NCBI RefSeq assembly: GCF_000764535.1
Contig: NZ_CP009571.1
Coordinates: forward strand, 310,001-374,000
Source: Sphingomonas taxi
GTDB lineage: Bacteria; Pseudomonadota; Alphaproteobacteria; Sphingomonadales; Sphingomonadaceae
Length of the DNA stretch: 64,000 nt
Reading direction: 5' to 3'
The position numbers and the translations under genes are program-made. Within the stretch, counting starts at the first letter, position 1, and each line of letters starts with the position of its first letter. This document shows positions 51,797 to 63,569 of the stretch, in pieces. The notes under the pieces were generated by a model. It made no database searches. It saw nothing but the letters and a program-made list of their open reading frames with translations, and had not been told where the DNA came from.

Positions 51797-52057
51797 ATTC
51801 GTGTGAGTTGCGCCTTCGATCTGCCGCACGATGCCGTTGAGCGCCGCCGTACACCCTTGTGCTCTGCCGATATCGTGATCCGTTCCAGCGGAGTTCCAGA
51901 ACATATCTAGTGGCCAGCGTTCGGGGCAATGCGTGACGAGGCAGCGCAGCGCGAGCCGGACCTCGATCGTGTCGACTTTCCCCTTGTCCGACCGCGCGGC
52001 AGCGGCGCGAAGGATATGGAGCGACAGGTCGATGATGATCCGCTGATGGCGCGACAC
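51794..52057 (-). CDS. Conserved-looking small protein downstream of dnaE2
   Basis: An 87-aa frame starts GTG 52057, 3 bases after the dnaE2 stop. It reads SRHQRIIIDLSLHILRAAAA, VRLALRCLVTHCPERWPLDM and GRAQGCTAALNGIVRQIEGA, a helical and protein-like sequence with three cysteines. Distance and direction make it the fourth gene of the mutasome operon, hence probably SOS-induced. I recognise no family; function unknown. Confidence 0.55.
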   Translation of the reverse strand: MSRHQRIIIDLSLHILRAAAARSDKGKVDTIEVRLALRCLVTHCPERWPLDMFWNSAGTDHDIGRAQGCTAALNGIVRQIEGATHTN

Positions 52058-52060
52058 CGA

Positions 52061-55320
<3,260 letters not shown>

Positions 55321-55321
<1 letters not shown>

Positions 55322-57111
55322 CAGCCGAACAGTCCATGCAGATACCAGCTCAGGTCGCCGGTCGCGCCATCGACACCGTCGCCGCGGCGGAACAGCCAGA
55401 AGCGTGCGCCGGTATCGTCCTCGACGCGGAAATAGTCGCGCACCGCCCATAGCTCGCCGTCGCGCCGCCACCATTCGCCGTGGATGCGCTCGGGGCCGTC
55501 GCCGGCGACGACGGCATGGACTTGGCCACGCCAGGTGAAGCGGCGGGGCGGCGCGTCCGGCAGCAAGGCCAGCACGCCGACCAGCGGCTCCGGCCGACAG
55601 AGCAGGCGCACCGGGCGGCGCCACGCCGGCCAACCAGTCGGGGCAGCGAGCGGCGCGCTGCGACGGACTGCACGCTCAGGCACGTCGCTCTCGACCGGTG
55701 CGGCCGTGAAGAGCGCCTCGTCGCCGACCCGTCCGGCGATCTGATCGACGAGTGTCGCGACGTCCGGGGCGGCATCGTCGCCGGCGAGACTGCCAGCGAG
55801 CGGCGTTGCGCCGAGCGGATCGGTACGGGTGGCGGCGAGCCGCATCGTCTCGATCCCGTCGCCCGGATCGATCGTCTCGATCCTGAGGTGGAAGAGACGG
55901 GCGAGATGGCTCGCGTCGCGCGTCGGTCGCGACGTGCCGATGGCGAGCCGCTGCTCGCTGCCGTCGATCCGCTCGATGACGAGCAGCAACGTGCGGGCGC
56001 CGGCGCCGCGCTCCTGGAGCAGCCCGATCATATCGGCGAGAAGATCGCGGATGACGTGTCCGATCGCCTCGGCGGTGCCGATCGGCTCGAGCAGGCGGCG
56101 GCGGGCCAGCGGCGTCTCCTCCGGGACGACCGGCACGATCGGTTCCGCCACCCGGCCGAGCGCCTCGTCGAGACGGCGCACGCTGGCGAGCCCCAGCCGG
56201 CGCGCGAGGGGGCCGCGCGGCAGCGGCAGCAGATCGGCGATCCGGTCGAGTCCGAAACGCGCCGCGGCGGTCATCGCCTCGGGCGTCAGCCGCAGCGCGG
56301 CGGGCGGCAGGCCGGCGAGCGCCTGCGCCTCGCCGCCGTTCGGAATGGCGCTGATCGCGTCACGCCCGAACCGTGCGAGCGCGTGCGCGGCGCCCGGCGT
56401 TCCCGCCACCGCAACGCGTGCAGTATAGCCGAAGCGCCGGCAGAAGCGGACCAGCCGCCGGCAGAAGCGCGCCTCGCCGCCATGAAGGTGCGCCGTACCG
56501 GTCAGTTCGATCCACAGCCCGTCCGCGCCACTTGCCGCGGCAGTGGGCGTCCAATGCCGCACCGCATGCAGCGAGAGGCTGTCGAGCACCGCGCGATCGG
56601 CGGCGGGATCGGCGGCACGCACGTCGAGCTCTGCCACCAGCGCGCGCGCCTGCGTCACCGCCATGCCGGGTATCAGGCCGAGCGAAAGCGCGGCTGGGCA
56701 CGCGGCGGTGATGACGTGACGTTGACCGGCCTGCTCGGCGAGGACCAGCGGCACCGCATGCGCGACCGGCACGGCCACTGGCGGGGCCGTGGGCGTGCCG
56801 CCTGATGTTACCGGTCGCTTGAACGGATGATCCGCCGCCTCGGAACGCCGGCCGAGCTCGCGCATCGTCGGCTGCTGGTGGCGCGGCAGCGCCGCGGCCT
56901 GCTCTTCGATCGCTGCACGTGCGCCATCGTCGCGCGCCCAGCGTGCGCCCGGGCGCCAGCCGCCGCCCCGCGGCACCGAACAGGCACCGGGGTCGTCGTC
57001 GATCGGCAGCGATGGCGCAGGCTGCGGTTCAGGCAGCGCGCGCGGTCGCTCGAGCCGGCGCAGTCGCTCGATGGCGAGGTGCGGCAGGTAGAGCGAGGCG
57101 ACCCGTGTCAT
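55321..57111 (-). CDS. imuB: ImuB, inactive Y-family polymerase homologue
   Basis: A 596-aa protein related to Y-family polymerases. [20 protein letters not shown] is the equivalent of the palm AxxxGI region, [14 protein letters not shown] the equivalent of the SIDE region, and [20 protein letters not shown] is in the thumb. Catalytic acidic residues are not conserved, as is usual for ImuB, which acts as a beta-clamp adaptor. The N-terminal 130 residues have a Pro/Arg-rich insert. It overlaps imuA by 83 bases and dnaE2 by 1. Confidence 0.92.
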
Positions 57112-57790
57112 CGCATGCCTCCAGTTGCAGGGTGAAGGGAGGACCGCCGCGCTGGCGCGCGAGGTCGACGGTCCAGCGTGCCCGGCCGACGCCGGGGGCC
57201 GGCAGCCGCTCGGACGGCGCGCAGGCGATCCGCCAGCGCGTCATCGCCGCCGAGAGGTCGGACAGGGGCTCGACGCCCGCCTTCCGCCAGCGGCGCGCGA
57301 GCAGCGCCGGGGCATGGCCGCTCATCGCAGCAAGCTGCAGCCGCCGTGTCGCGACCATGTCGGCCCGCTTGACCTCGCCGACGACTGCGGCGAGCCCGCC
57401 GTGGCGCAGGCCGTCTTCCATGACGGCGAGCACGTGTTTGTCGTCGCGTGCCTCGACGAACAGCAGCGTCGCCGGGTCGAGCCCGGCCTGCTCCAGACCG
57501 GGGGCATAGAGGTCGAAGCGGGTCAGCGCCCAGAGCACGCGTTTGCCGGATCGCGCCGCAGCGCGTGCGGCGATGCCGACCGAAAACAGCGTCGCTGCGG
57601 CATCGTCCGTGAGCGTCGGCGTCGCCGGCGACACCTCGTGCAGGCCGCCCAGCACGAGTCCGCCCTCGGCGAGTCGCCTGTCGATCGCATCGATGCCGAA
57701 GGGCAGAACCGCCAGCTTCGGCCCGCGCACGGCACCCAGCTCCTCGCGTAAGCGGGCCAGGGCCTCATCGGGTTGGGGGTTAGCGGACAT
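57029..57790 (-). CDS. imuA: ImuA, RecA-like mutasome protein
   Basis: A 253-aa protein with weak similarity to RecA: LAVLPFGIDAIDRRLAEGGL, GLHEVSPATPT in place of the Walker-type loop, RVLWALTRFDLYAPGLEQAG and GGLAAVVGEV. The C-terminal tail is Ala/Arg-rich. ImuA works with ImuB and DnaE2 in SOS mutagenesis; it lacks an intact P-loop. It is the first gene of the operon; the LexA box lies 19 bases upstream of ATG 57790. Confidence 0.9.
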   Translation of the reverse strand: MSANPQPDEALARLREELGAVRGPKLAVLPFGIDAIDRRLAEGGLVLGGLHEVSPATPTLTDDAAATLFSVGIAARAAARSGKRVLWALTRFDLYAPGLEQAGLDPATLLFVEARDDKHVLAVMEDGLRHGGLAAVVGEVKRADMVATRRLQLAAMSGHAPALLARRWRKAGVEPLSDLSAAMTRWRIACAPSERLPAPGVGRARWTVDLARQRGGPPFTLQLEACDDTGRLALPAAPRHRATAPARATARAA

Positions 57791-57808
57791 GGCTGTTGCG
57801 ACTCATCT

Positions 57809-57823
57809 GTTCGCTATATGTTC
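57809..57823. promoter_or_regulatory. LexA (SOS) box, GTTC-N7-GTTC
   Basis: GTTC-GCTATAT-GTTC matches the alphaproteobacterial LexA consensus exactly. It lies 19 bases before imuA (minus strand) and 44 bases before the GTG of the Cys-rich protein gene (plus strand), so it can control both directions. No other copy of the pattern was noticed in the window. Confidence 0.88.
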
Positions 57824-57866
57824 CCGAATTGTTGACGAAGGGTCAAGGCGTTACGGGAGAGATCCG

Positions 57867-58244
57867 GTGGACCGAAACGGGATCGACGCTGCCGGGTCCG
57901 CAGATAGGACGGCGGCAGCGCGGGCGGACTACGACCATGTCGGGCGTCGCCTGCGCACGCTCGAGCAATGCGCGCTGTACAAGCGAACGTTGCGCCTGAC
58001 CTGCCCGCGCTGCGGTCATGTCCGGGTGCTGGATGCGGTATGCCTGTGGTGGATGTTCAACCGCCGTGGCTGGGACGATGGCCTGCCCGCCGTGGCAGCC
58101 CGCCTGTGCTGCGCCGGCTGCCGTGAGCAGAAAGCAACGGCGCGACCGTGCGTCACGGTCGGTCGCGAACCTCCGACCGGCGCGGCTCTGCCATATCCCG
58201 ATGAGGCGACGTGGAAGAAGCTTGTCTCGCGCCATCGCTCGTGA
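57867..58244 (+). CDS. Small zinc-ribbon-like protein, probably SOS-controlled
   Basis: A 125-aa protein. The start is GTG 57867, preceded by GGGAGAGATCC. It contains two Cys pairs: LTCPRCGHVRVLDAV (CxxC) and RLCCAGCREQ (CCxxC), about 40 residues apart, as in a zinc ribbon, with the conserved-looking LWWMFNRRGWDDGLP between. It looks like a nucleic-acid-binding or adaptor protein. No named family recognised. It is transcribed divergently from imuA and followed 12 bases later by the SRAP gene, so it shares the LexA-controlled promoter region. Confidence 0.65.
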   Translation: MDRNGIDAAGSADRTAAARADYDHVGRRLRTLEQCALYKRTLRLTCPRCGHVRVLDAVCLWWMFNRRGWDDGLPAVAARLCCAGCREQKATARPCVTVGREPPTGAALPYPDEATWKKLVSRHRS

Positions 58245-58256
58245 TCGAAGACGAAG

Positions 58257-58883
58257 ATGTGCAATCTCTATAACTTGAAGGTCGATCCGCGCGGCTATTT
58301 CGATGCGCTCGCCGCGGTCGACGACGCGGCCAACGTGCTGGGGATAGAGAAGGATTATGCCGCCCCCGGCAAGCCCGGCTACGTCGTGCGCTACGAAGAT
58401 GGCCGGCGCGTGCTGAGCACGATGCGCTGGGGCTTCCCGACCCGAAAACCGCGCAAGCGCCTGGCGCGCGAGGGAGAACTGCCGTTCCTCTACGACTGGT
58501 GGACCAACGCCCGCAATCTGCACAGTAACCTTTGGAAGCCCTGGCTGCTACGCACCGAGCATCGCTGCCTCGTACCCTTCACCCGCTTCGCCGAACCCAA
58601 GGCTGTGTCCGACCGGCAGGGGCCGGGCGACACCAACTGGTGGTTCACCGTCGAGGACCAGCCGGTGCCGTGCTTCGCCGGCCTGTGGAAGGTCGATGCC
58701 GACCACGACCGCGTCTATGCCTTCTGCACCACCGAGCCCAATCCGCTTGTCGCGCCGAAACACCCCAAGGCGATGCCGGTGATCCTGCTCGCCGAGGACC
58801 AGGAACGCTGGCTGACCGCGCCGGTCGAAGAGGCCGTGACGCTGCTCACCGCCTATCCTTCGCAATTGATGCAAGTCGCCTGA
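58257..58883 (+). CDS. SRAP (HMCES/YedK-like) abasic-site protein
   Basis: A 208-aa protein beginning MCNLYNL. After Met removal, Cys2 forms the stable thiazolidine link to abasic sites in single-stranded DNA. Active-site partners are visible: the Asn of WWTNARNLHSN, the Glu of FTRFAEPK, and the His of APKHPKAMPVIL. The family shields abasic sites from cleavage and mutagenic bypass. Its position 12 bases after the Cys-rich protein and opposite the LexA box fits SOS control. Confidence 0.92.
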   Translation: MCNLYNLKVDPRGYFDALAAVDDAANVLGIEKDYAAPGKPGYVVRYEDGRRVLSTMRWGFPTRKPRKRLAREGELPFLYDWWTNARNLHSNLWKPWLLRTEHRCLVPFTRFAEPKAVSDRQGPGDTNWWFTVEDQPVPCFAGLWKVDADHDRVYAFCTTEPNPLVAPKHPKAMPVILLAEDQERWLTAPVEEAVTLLTAYPSQLMQVA

Positions 58884-58886
58884 CCG

Positions 58887-59867
58887 ATGGCCCGCAATCG
58901 CTATTACGACGGCCCGCCGAGCGATCATTTCGATGGCATCCGCTTCTTCAATCCCGGTCAGGGAAGCACCGATCGCGGCCTCTCCGATATGCTGCGCTGG
59001 AAGCTCGGCGGCCGTGCGGCAAAATGGCCAGCCTCGGTGCCGATTGTCCCGGCCAAACCCGAGGCACGCGTCGCCGGGCTCCGGATCACGATGGTCGGCC
59101 ATGCCTCGCTGTTGATCCAGGCGGCAGGCCGCAACATCCTCGCCGATCCGGTCTGGTCGGAGCGGGCGAGTCCGTTCCGCCGGGTCGGACCGAAGCGGGT
59201 GACGGCGCCGGGCATTGCGTTCGATGACCTGCCACCGATCGACGTCGTGCTGCTCAGCCACGGTCATTACGATCATCTCGATATCGCGACCTTGCAGCGG
59301 CTGCACGTGGTCCACGACCCGCTGATGGTGATGCCGCTCGGCAACGATGCGATCGTGCGGACGGCTGTGCCGGCAGCCCGTTGCATCACCGGCGACTGGT
59401 GGGACCGGCTGGCGCTCGGCGAAGGCATCGCGACGACAATTACTCCCGCCTATCACTGGTCGAACCGCTGGCCGAGCGACACGCGGATGATGCTGTGGGG
59501 CGGCCATTACCTCGAGACACCCGCCGGCGCGATCTGGTTCGTCGGCGACACGGGCTATGGCGATGGTCGCATCTTCGGCGAGGTTCAAATACGCCTCGGG
59601 GCACCCGATGTCGCGCTGATCCCGATCGGTGCCTATGCGCCGCGCTGGTTCATGGCGGCCCAGCACGTCAATCCGGCCGAGGCGGTGCGGATCTTCTCGG
59701 ATGTCGGCGCAGATCGCGCGCTCGGTATCCATTGGGGGACGTTCCACCTTACCGACGAGGCGCGTGAGGCGCCAGTGGAGGAATTGGCCGCGGCGTTAAA
59801 CGACGCAGGCGTCGCGCCCGAACGGTTTGTCGCGGCCGAAGCAGGCGGGGTCTTCCACTTTCGCTGA
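58887..59867 (+). CDS. MBL-fold metallo-hydrolase (NAPE-PLD/UlaG-like)
   Basis: A 326-aa protein, 3 bases after the SRAP gene. It has the metal motif LLSHGHYDHLD near residue 118 (HxHxDH), GDWWDRLALG, ITPAYHWSNRWPSD, FVGDTGYGDG and the late His of LGIHWGTFHL. These features match the family of lipid or lactonase-type MBL hydrolases, including NAPE-PLD homologues. Nuclease activity is possible for the fold but not indicated by a beta-CASP domain. Its tight spacing suggests co-expression with SRAP under SOS control. Confidence 0.9.
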   Translation: MARNRYYDGPPSDHFDGIRFFNPGQGSTDRGLSDMLRWKLGGRAAKWPASVPIVPAKPEARVAGLRITMVGHASLLIQAAGRNILADPVWSERASPFRRVGPKRVTAPGIAFDDLPPIDVVLLSHGHYDHLDIATLQRLHVVHDPLMVMPLGNDAIVRTAVPAARCITGDWWDRLALGEGIATTITPAYHWSNRWPSDTRMMLWGGHYLETPAGAIWFVGDTGYGDGRIFGEVQIRLGAPDVALIPIGAYAPRWFMAAQHVNPAEAVRIFSDVGADRALGIHWGTFHLTDEAREAPVEELAAALNDAGVAPERFVAAEAGGVFHFR

Positions 59868-59885
59868 ACCACGTAACCGACTGTC

Positions 59886-59986
59886 AGGGGGCAGGAGCGC
59901 CTATCTCCTTATCCCGGCTCATCCATTGCTCACTTACTCGGGATAAGAGCTCCGACCGGCAGACGCCAAGCATCCGGCTGCCCCCT
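59886..59986 (+). other. Nested inverted repeats, about 100 bases
   Basis: Outer arms AGGGGGCAG (59886-59894) and CTGCCCCCT (59978-59986); inner arms CTTATCCCG (59908-59916) and CGGGATAAG (59939-59947). All arms are perfect 9-bp pairs. It follows the MBL gene and lies before vapB. No T run follows, so it is not a simple terminator. It may be a structured RNA, mobile-element remnant or recombination site. Confidence 0.5.
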
Positions 59987-60027
59987 CAGGGAAATGATCA
60001 CAGCGTTTGGAAACGCCTTCATTCGTG

Positions 60028-60046
60028 GTATATACATGGCATATAC
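60028..60046. promoter_or_regulatory. Candidate VapB operator
   Basis: GTATAT-ACATGGC-ATATAC has perfect 6-bp arms and ends 15 bases before the vapB start. VapB proteins of the AbrB fold bind such AT-rich dyads. A further perfect hairpin, GCGTTT-GG-AAACGC, lies at 60003-60016. Confidence 0.55.
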
Positions 60047-60061
60047 TTCGGAGCTTTTGAG

Positions 60062-60328
60062 ATGGCTGAGCCCGCCCGGCATCGCGACATTCGCGTAGCG
60101 CAGCTATTTCGCAACAACCGGAGCCAAGCTGTCCGCATTCCGGCGGAGTTCGAGTTTTCCGGCAGTCGCGTCCTGATCCACAAGGAAGGTGATCGCCTCA
60201 TCATTGAGCCGGAACCTCAACCCAATCTGCTCGACAAGCTTCGATCGTTATCCTCCCTCGATCCTGCCGATGGCCTTCCTGACGATCTCGACAACGCGCT
60301 GCTGCCGCTTAAGGATACCGATCTGTGA
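60062..60328 (+). CDS. vapB: VapB-type antitoxin (AbrB fold), orphan
   Basis: An 88-aa protein. RVAQLFRNNRSQAVRIPAEF is the AbrB/SpoVT-type swapped-hairpin domain of VapB antitoxins, followed by LIHKEGDRLIIEPE and the toxin-binding acidic tail (DDLDNALLPLKDTDL). Its TGA overlaps the GTG of a vapC start by 4 bases, but that toxin gene is cut short. The antitoxin is therefore an orphan. Confidence 0.85.
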   Translation: MAEPARHRDIRVAQLFRNNRSQAVRIPAEFEFSGSRVLIHKEGDRLIIEPEPQPNLLDKLRSLSSLDPADGLPDDLDNALLPLKDTDL

Positions 60329-60393
60329 GCCGTACCCGCTTCATGCTCGACACTGATCGCGAACTGCCCGTTGGCGGAACCTCGACCAGCTGA
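60325..60393 (+). pseudogene. vapC remnant
   Basis: GTG 60325 opens SRTRFMLDTD, the start of a PIN-domain VapC toxin (usually MxxxRFMLDTNI with the first catalytic Asp). The frame then turns to unrelated residues and stops at 60393 after 22 codons. About 110 residues of the toxin are gone, replaced by the sequence before the LuxR-type gene. Confidence 0.7.
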
Positions 60394-60510
60394 ACTGAAC
60401 GGCGCTGAGCGGCAACCCATAGGGCGGCAGCGGCGATATGCTTTGAATAGGGAAAGCATTTCAGGTCCGCTGGCGGCTCCCAGAATGATCATAGGCGACG
60501 TCTGAAATGA

Positions 60511-60768
60511 TTACGCCCAATTATCCAAGTAAGTATTCGTTAGCTCTTCGATCGTTACCTTGATTGCGCCGCTAACAAGCAAGATGGTAGCCAAGTGGAC
60601 GCTGTTTCTGGCGCGAAGTTTTGTGCGGGAGTTTTGGATATGCGCTTCTACCGTCCTTGGCGCGACGGACGCAAACCTGGCTATTTCCTTCGCTGTGTAG
60701 CCAAGTATCTTCAGTCGGCAGATGGAAAGTTCTGATTGCGTCAGAATATCTGCTGGATCTTTGGTCAC
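60511..60768 (-). CDS. Small LuxR-type HTH protein
   Basis: An 85-aa protein from GTG 60768 (AAGGA 7 bases upstream); a TTG at 60798 is possible. It is little more than the LuxR/FixJ-type HTH: LTQSELSICRLKILGYTAKE then IARFASVAPRTVEAHIQNSR and TKLRARNSVHL. It has no receiver or autoinducer domain. The gene is visibly AT-richer than its neighbours, which suggests transfer. It is divergent from a three-gene operon of unknown function, with a perfect hairpin between them. Confidence 0.8.
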   Translation of the reverse strand: MTKDPADILTQSELSICRLKILGYTAKEIARFASVAPRTVEAHIQNSRTKLRARNSVHLATILLVSGAIKVTIEELTNTYLDNWA

Positions 60769-60815
60769 TTCATTTCCTTGATCTAATTTTAGACTCAAGG
60801 GTTTTCAAATCATTT

Positions 60816-60837
60816 TGCGCTGCCGACTGGCAGCGCA
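60816..60837. promoter_or_regulatory. Perfect hairpin in the LuxR-operon divergent region
   Basis: TGCGCTGCC-GACT-GGCAGCGCA has perfect 9-bp arms and a 4-base loop. On the plus strand it is followed by TAGGTATTTTT, so it could be a terminator read in that direction. Its place between divergent genes also suits an operator for the LuxR-type protein. Confidence 0.55.
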
Positions 60838-60920
60838 TAGGTATTTTTACTTAGTAAGGAGCGCGAATTTTCAGACGCGCTGCGGGCGCTATGATCGCAA
60901 CGCAATAAAGCGGAGCTTCC

Positions 60921-61331
60921 ATGACCCACGCCGAACCCGATCGTCCCGTCGTCAGCCCCGAGATGCTGGAGCGTCTCCGTGATACCGCTGCGGGCTATAC
61001 TGACTGTTTTGACATTATACTTGATACGCAGGGCATTGGCGGCCGATACGGCGGCGTCGATGGACGCGAGATGCTCATCAACATGCTGAGCAGCCTGATC
61101 GTCTTGACCGGATCGGAAGAGGACGCGGTCAGCTGGCTCTTTTATTCGCGCGGCTACAAGGCCGTGGTAGGCGACGACATCTGCTCGAACGTCGTTGAAG
61201 GCAACTTTTGGACGTTGGCGGCGATTCAGGAATGGCTTCAGGTGACCGAGGCCCATCGCGACAAATGCCCCGAATTAATCGACACGCTATTCCGAAGCCG
61301 GGATTGCGAGGCAGGGCATTGGCGATCATGA
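60921..61331 (+). CDS. Hypothetical protein, first gene of a small operon
   Basis: A 136-aa protein. ATG 60921 has GGAG 7 bases upstream. It contains SPEMLERLRDTAAGYTDCFD, GGVDGREMLINMLSSLIVLT and WLFYSRGYKAVVGDDICSNV, a mainly helical soluble sequence. No known family. It overlaps the next small gene by 4 bases (ATGA) and faces the LuxR-type gene. Confidence 0.6.
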   Translation: MTHAEPDRPVVSPEMLERLRDTAAGYTDCFDIILDTQGIGGRYGGVDGREMLINMLSSLIVLTGSEEDAVSWLFYSRGYKAVVGDDICSNVVEGNFWTLAAIQEWLQVTEAHRDKCPELIDTLFRSRDCEAGHWRS

Positions 61332-61480
61332 TGGCCGATGCCGCCGTCGCGCTGCTCTTTTCTGGTGCGGGCACGCTCACCCTCGGCGAGGTTTGCAAGG
61401 TTCGAAATGCGCGAACGGTCGGTATGATGATGCTCCTCGTAGGGTGCGCTATGACAATGGCGGAATTGGCGCTGTCATGA
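61328..61480 (+). CDS. 50-aa membrane peptide
   Basis: ATG 61328 overlaps the stop of the previous gene (ATGA). The peptide reads MMADAAVALLFSGAGTLTLG and ends TVGMMMLLVGCAMTMAELAL. Two short hydrophobic stretches flank EVCKVRNART, which fits a small membrane hairpin. Translational coupling supports its reality. No family known. Confidence 0.5.
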   Translation: MMADAAVALLFSGAGTLTLGEVCKVRNARTVGMMMLLVGCAMTMAELALS

Positions 61481-61507
61481 GCCGACCGATCGACAAGGGG
61501 TAAGACT

Positions 61508-61888
61508 TTGCCAAGCCAAGCCGACACCGCGTCCTTTGGGACCCTGCCAACGGCGCATGACATCACGGAAGTCGAGCGCCTGCTTCGCTCACGACGATAT
61601 GGCGACATTCTTCGTTCGCAGCCTGAATTGGTTCACGCGGCAAGCCAACATCTCGCGCCCGTGATCGCGTCGGGTGAGGCCAACCTTGGCCAGCGTGTGT
61701 GGCATGCCCTGCTCAGCGAGCCGGTCGATATGATCATCCGCTGCATGACGGCGGACGATGCCGATGGACGCCTGCTGCGATCGAACAACCCTTTCTCGAT
61801 CATCATCGGGCAGAGCATGATCGACAAACGACGCGAGCTATGGCGGGAAGCGAAGGCTGTGCTCGGCCAATCAAACGCGTCTGATTGA
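61508..61888 (+). CDS. Hypothetical protein, third gene of the small operon
   Basis: A 126-aa frame with a TTG start at 61508 (AAGGGG upstream). It contains ITEVERLLRSRRYGDILRSQ, HLAPVIASGEANLGQRVWHA, DMIIRCMTADDADGRLL and IDKRRELWREAKAVL. It looks soluble and helical. No family is recognised. It is 27 bases after the 50-aa gene on the same strand. Confidence 0.55.
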   Translation: MPSQADTASFGTLPTAHDITEVERLLRSRRYGDILRSQPELVHAASQHLAPVIASGEANLGQRVWHALLSEPVDMIIRCMTADDADGRLLRSNNPFSIIIGQSMIDKRRELWREAKAVLGQSNASD

Positions 61889-62423
<535 letters not shown>

Positions 62424-62738
62424 ACGCGTGGCTCCCTTAGGCGCGGGGCGAGGCGGGACGCAAGCGGCAATCCGATCTTCCGACGACGATCCCGTATCGC
62501 AGCGACATCCCTGTTCGCCGATGGCTCTCCACCGAGCCGCAGTCGAGCGCGCCATCGAAGCATATGCAACCATTTTGGTTGATTGAGTAGAAGTTAATGG
62601 CGCGTTTTACAGACGATGATCCGTCTGCAAATGGTACGCCTATAGTTCGCATACCGATGACGGCCGACTTGACGGCGTGCTGCAGCCATCCTCTAATTTG
62701 TTGATCGACTGGGGAAAGTCGAATCGAGGGGAGTGATC

Positions 62739-63365
62739 ATGAAGATGTCGATGTGCGCGCTGTCGGGCGCGCTCCTTGTTTGCGCGCCTGCGACGGCGCA
62801 GACGGCGATGCCGATCATCGCCGGCGCACCGGACGCGGCGGTTCTGCGCGCGGGAACCAGCGTGCCGCTGAAGATGGCGGAAGCGTTGACCACCAACGGC
62901 AAGAAGCTCAAGGTAGGGCAGCGCTTTCAATTGCAGACCGCCGAGCCGATCGCGGTCAACGGCATGACCGTCATCCCGGCGGGCAGCCCGGTGACCGGCG
63001 AGGTCACCGAGGTGCGCAACAAGGGCATGTGGGGCAAGTCCGGCCGGATCAACGCCCGCGTGCTGTTCGTGCGGGCGAACGGTCGCCAGATCCGCATGTC
63101 GGGCCAGTTGGACGACAAGGGCACGACCGGGACGGTGGGCGTGGTCGGCGCGATCGCCGTCATTCCGGTCGCAGGCTTTTTCGTCACCGGTACGAGCGCC
63201 AACATTCCGCTCGGCGCGCCGGTGACCGGGTTCATCGATGAGGACGTGCCGGTCGCCTTTGCCGGTGGCGCGCCAGCGGCGATGGTCGTAGCGCCAGCGG
63301 CTCCGGCCGCGGTGGTGGCGCCGATCAAGGTCTCGCCGGCGGCACCGGCGCCCGCGGGGAAATAG
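62739..63365 (+). CDS. Exported protein of unknown function with an Ala/Pro tail
   Basis: A 208-aa protein. ATG 62739 is preceded by GAGGGGAG. A signal peptide (MKMSMCALSGALLVCAPATA) is followed by a beta-rich domain: LRAGTSVPLKMAEALTTNGK, GMTVIPAGSPVTGEVTEVRN and VLFVRANGRQIRMSGQLDDK. A hydrophobic stretch VGVVGAIAVIPVAGFFVTGT and an Ala/Pro/Val-rich tail (about 180-208) complete it. The TGxVTxV pattern resembles TrbI/VirB10-like or outer-membrane assembly domains, but I cannot name a family. Confidence 0.7.
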   Translation: MKMSMCALSGALLVCAPATAQTAMPIIAGAPDAAVLRAGTSVPLKMAEALTTNGKKLKVGQRFQLQTAEPIAVNGMTVIPAGSPVTGEVTEVRNKGMWGKSGRINARVLFVRANGRQIRMSGQLDDKGTTGTVGVVGAIAVIPVAGFFVTGTSANIPLGAPVTGFIDEDVPVAFAGGAPAAMVVAPAAPAAVVAPIKVSPAAPAPAGK

Positions 63366-63461
63366 CGTCGGGATGGCGATCCCGCGCCTCGGGATCGCCG
63401 CATCGGCGCGCGACGCGACGTACCGGGTCGCATCGGACGGCAGATCCTGCGGGGATGACGA

Positions 63462-63537
63462 TGGTGCCGGTTGCAGGAATCGAACCCGCGACCTTCGGTT
63501 TACAAAACCGCTGCTCTACCAGCTGAGCTAAACCGGC
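63462..63537 (-). tRNA. tRNA-Thr (anticodon UGU)
   Basis: The minus strand gives acceptor GCCGGTT/AACCGGC, D arm AGCTCAGCTGGTAGAGC, anticodon stem GCGGT/ACCGA (one mismatch at the base) with loop TTTGTAA (anticodon TGT), and T arm CGCGGGTTCGATTCCTGC. CCA is encoded at 63462-63464. Length is 76 bases. Confidence 0.95.
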
Positions 63538-63569
63538 AATCGGCGCACTCCATGGATCAAGCGATGCGG

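Noticed and set aside
59886..59986. Integron attC site
   Set aside because: The foldback is strong but no GTTRRRY/RYYYAAC core sites were found at its ends.
60921..61331. Xre/MbcA/ParS-type antitoxin
   Set aside because: The WLFYSRGYKAVVGDD region gave a faint resemblance, but no HTH or conserved Gly/Pro pattern supports it.
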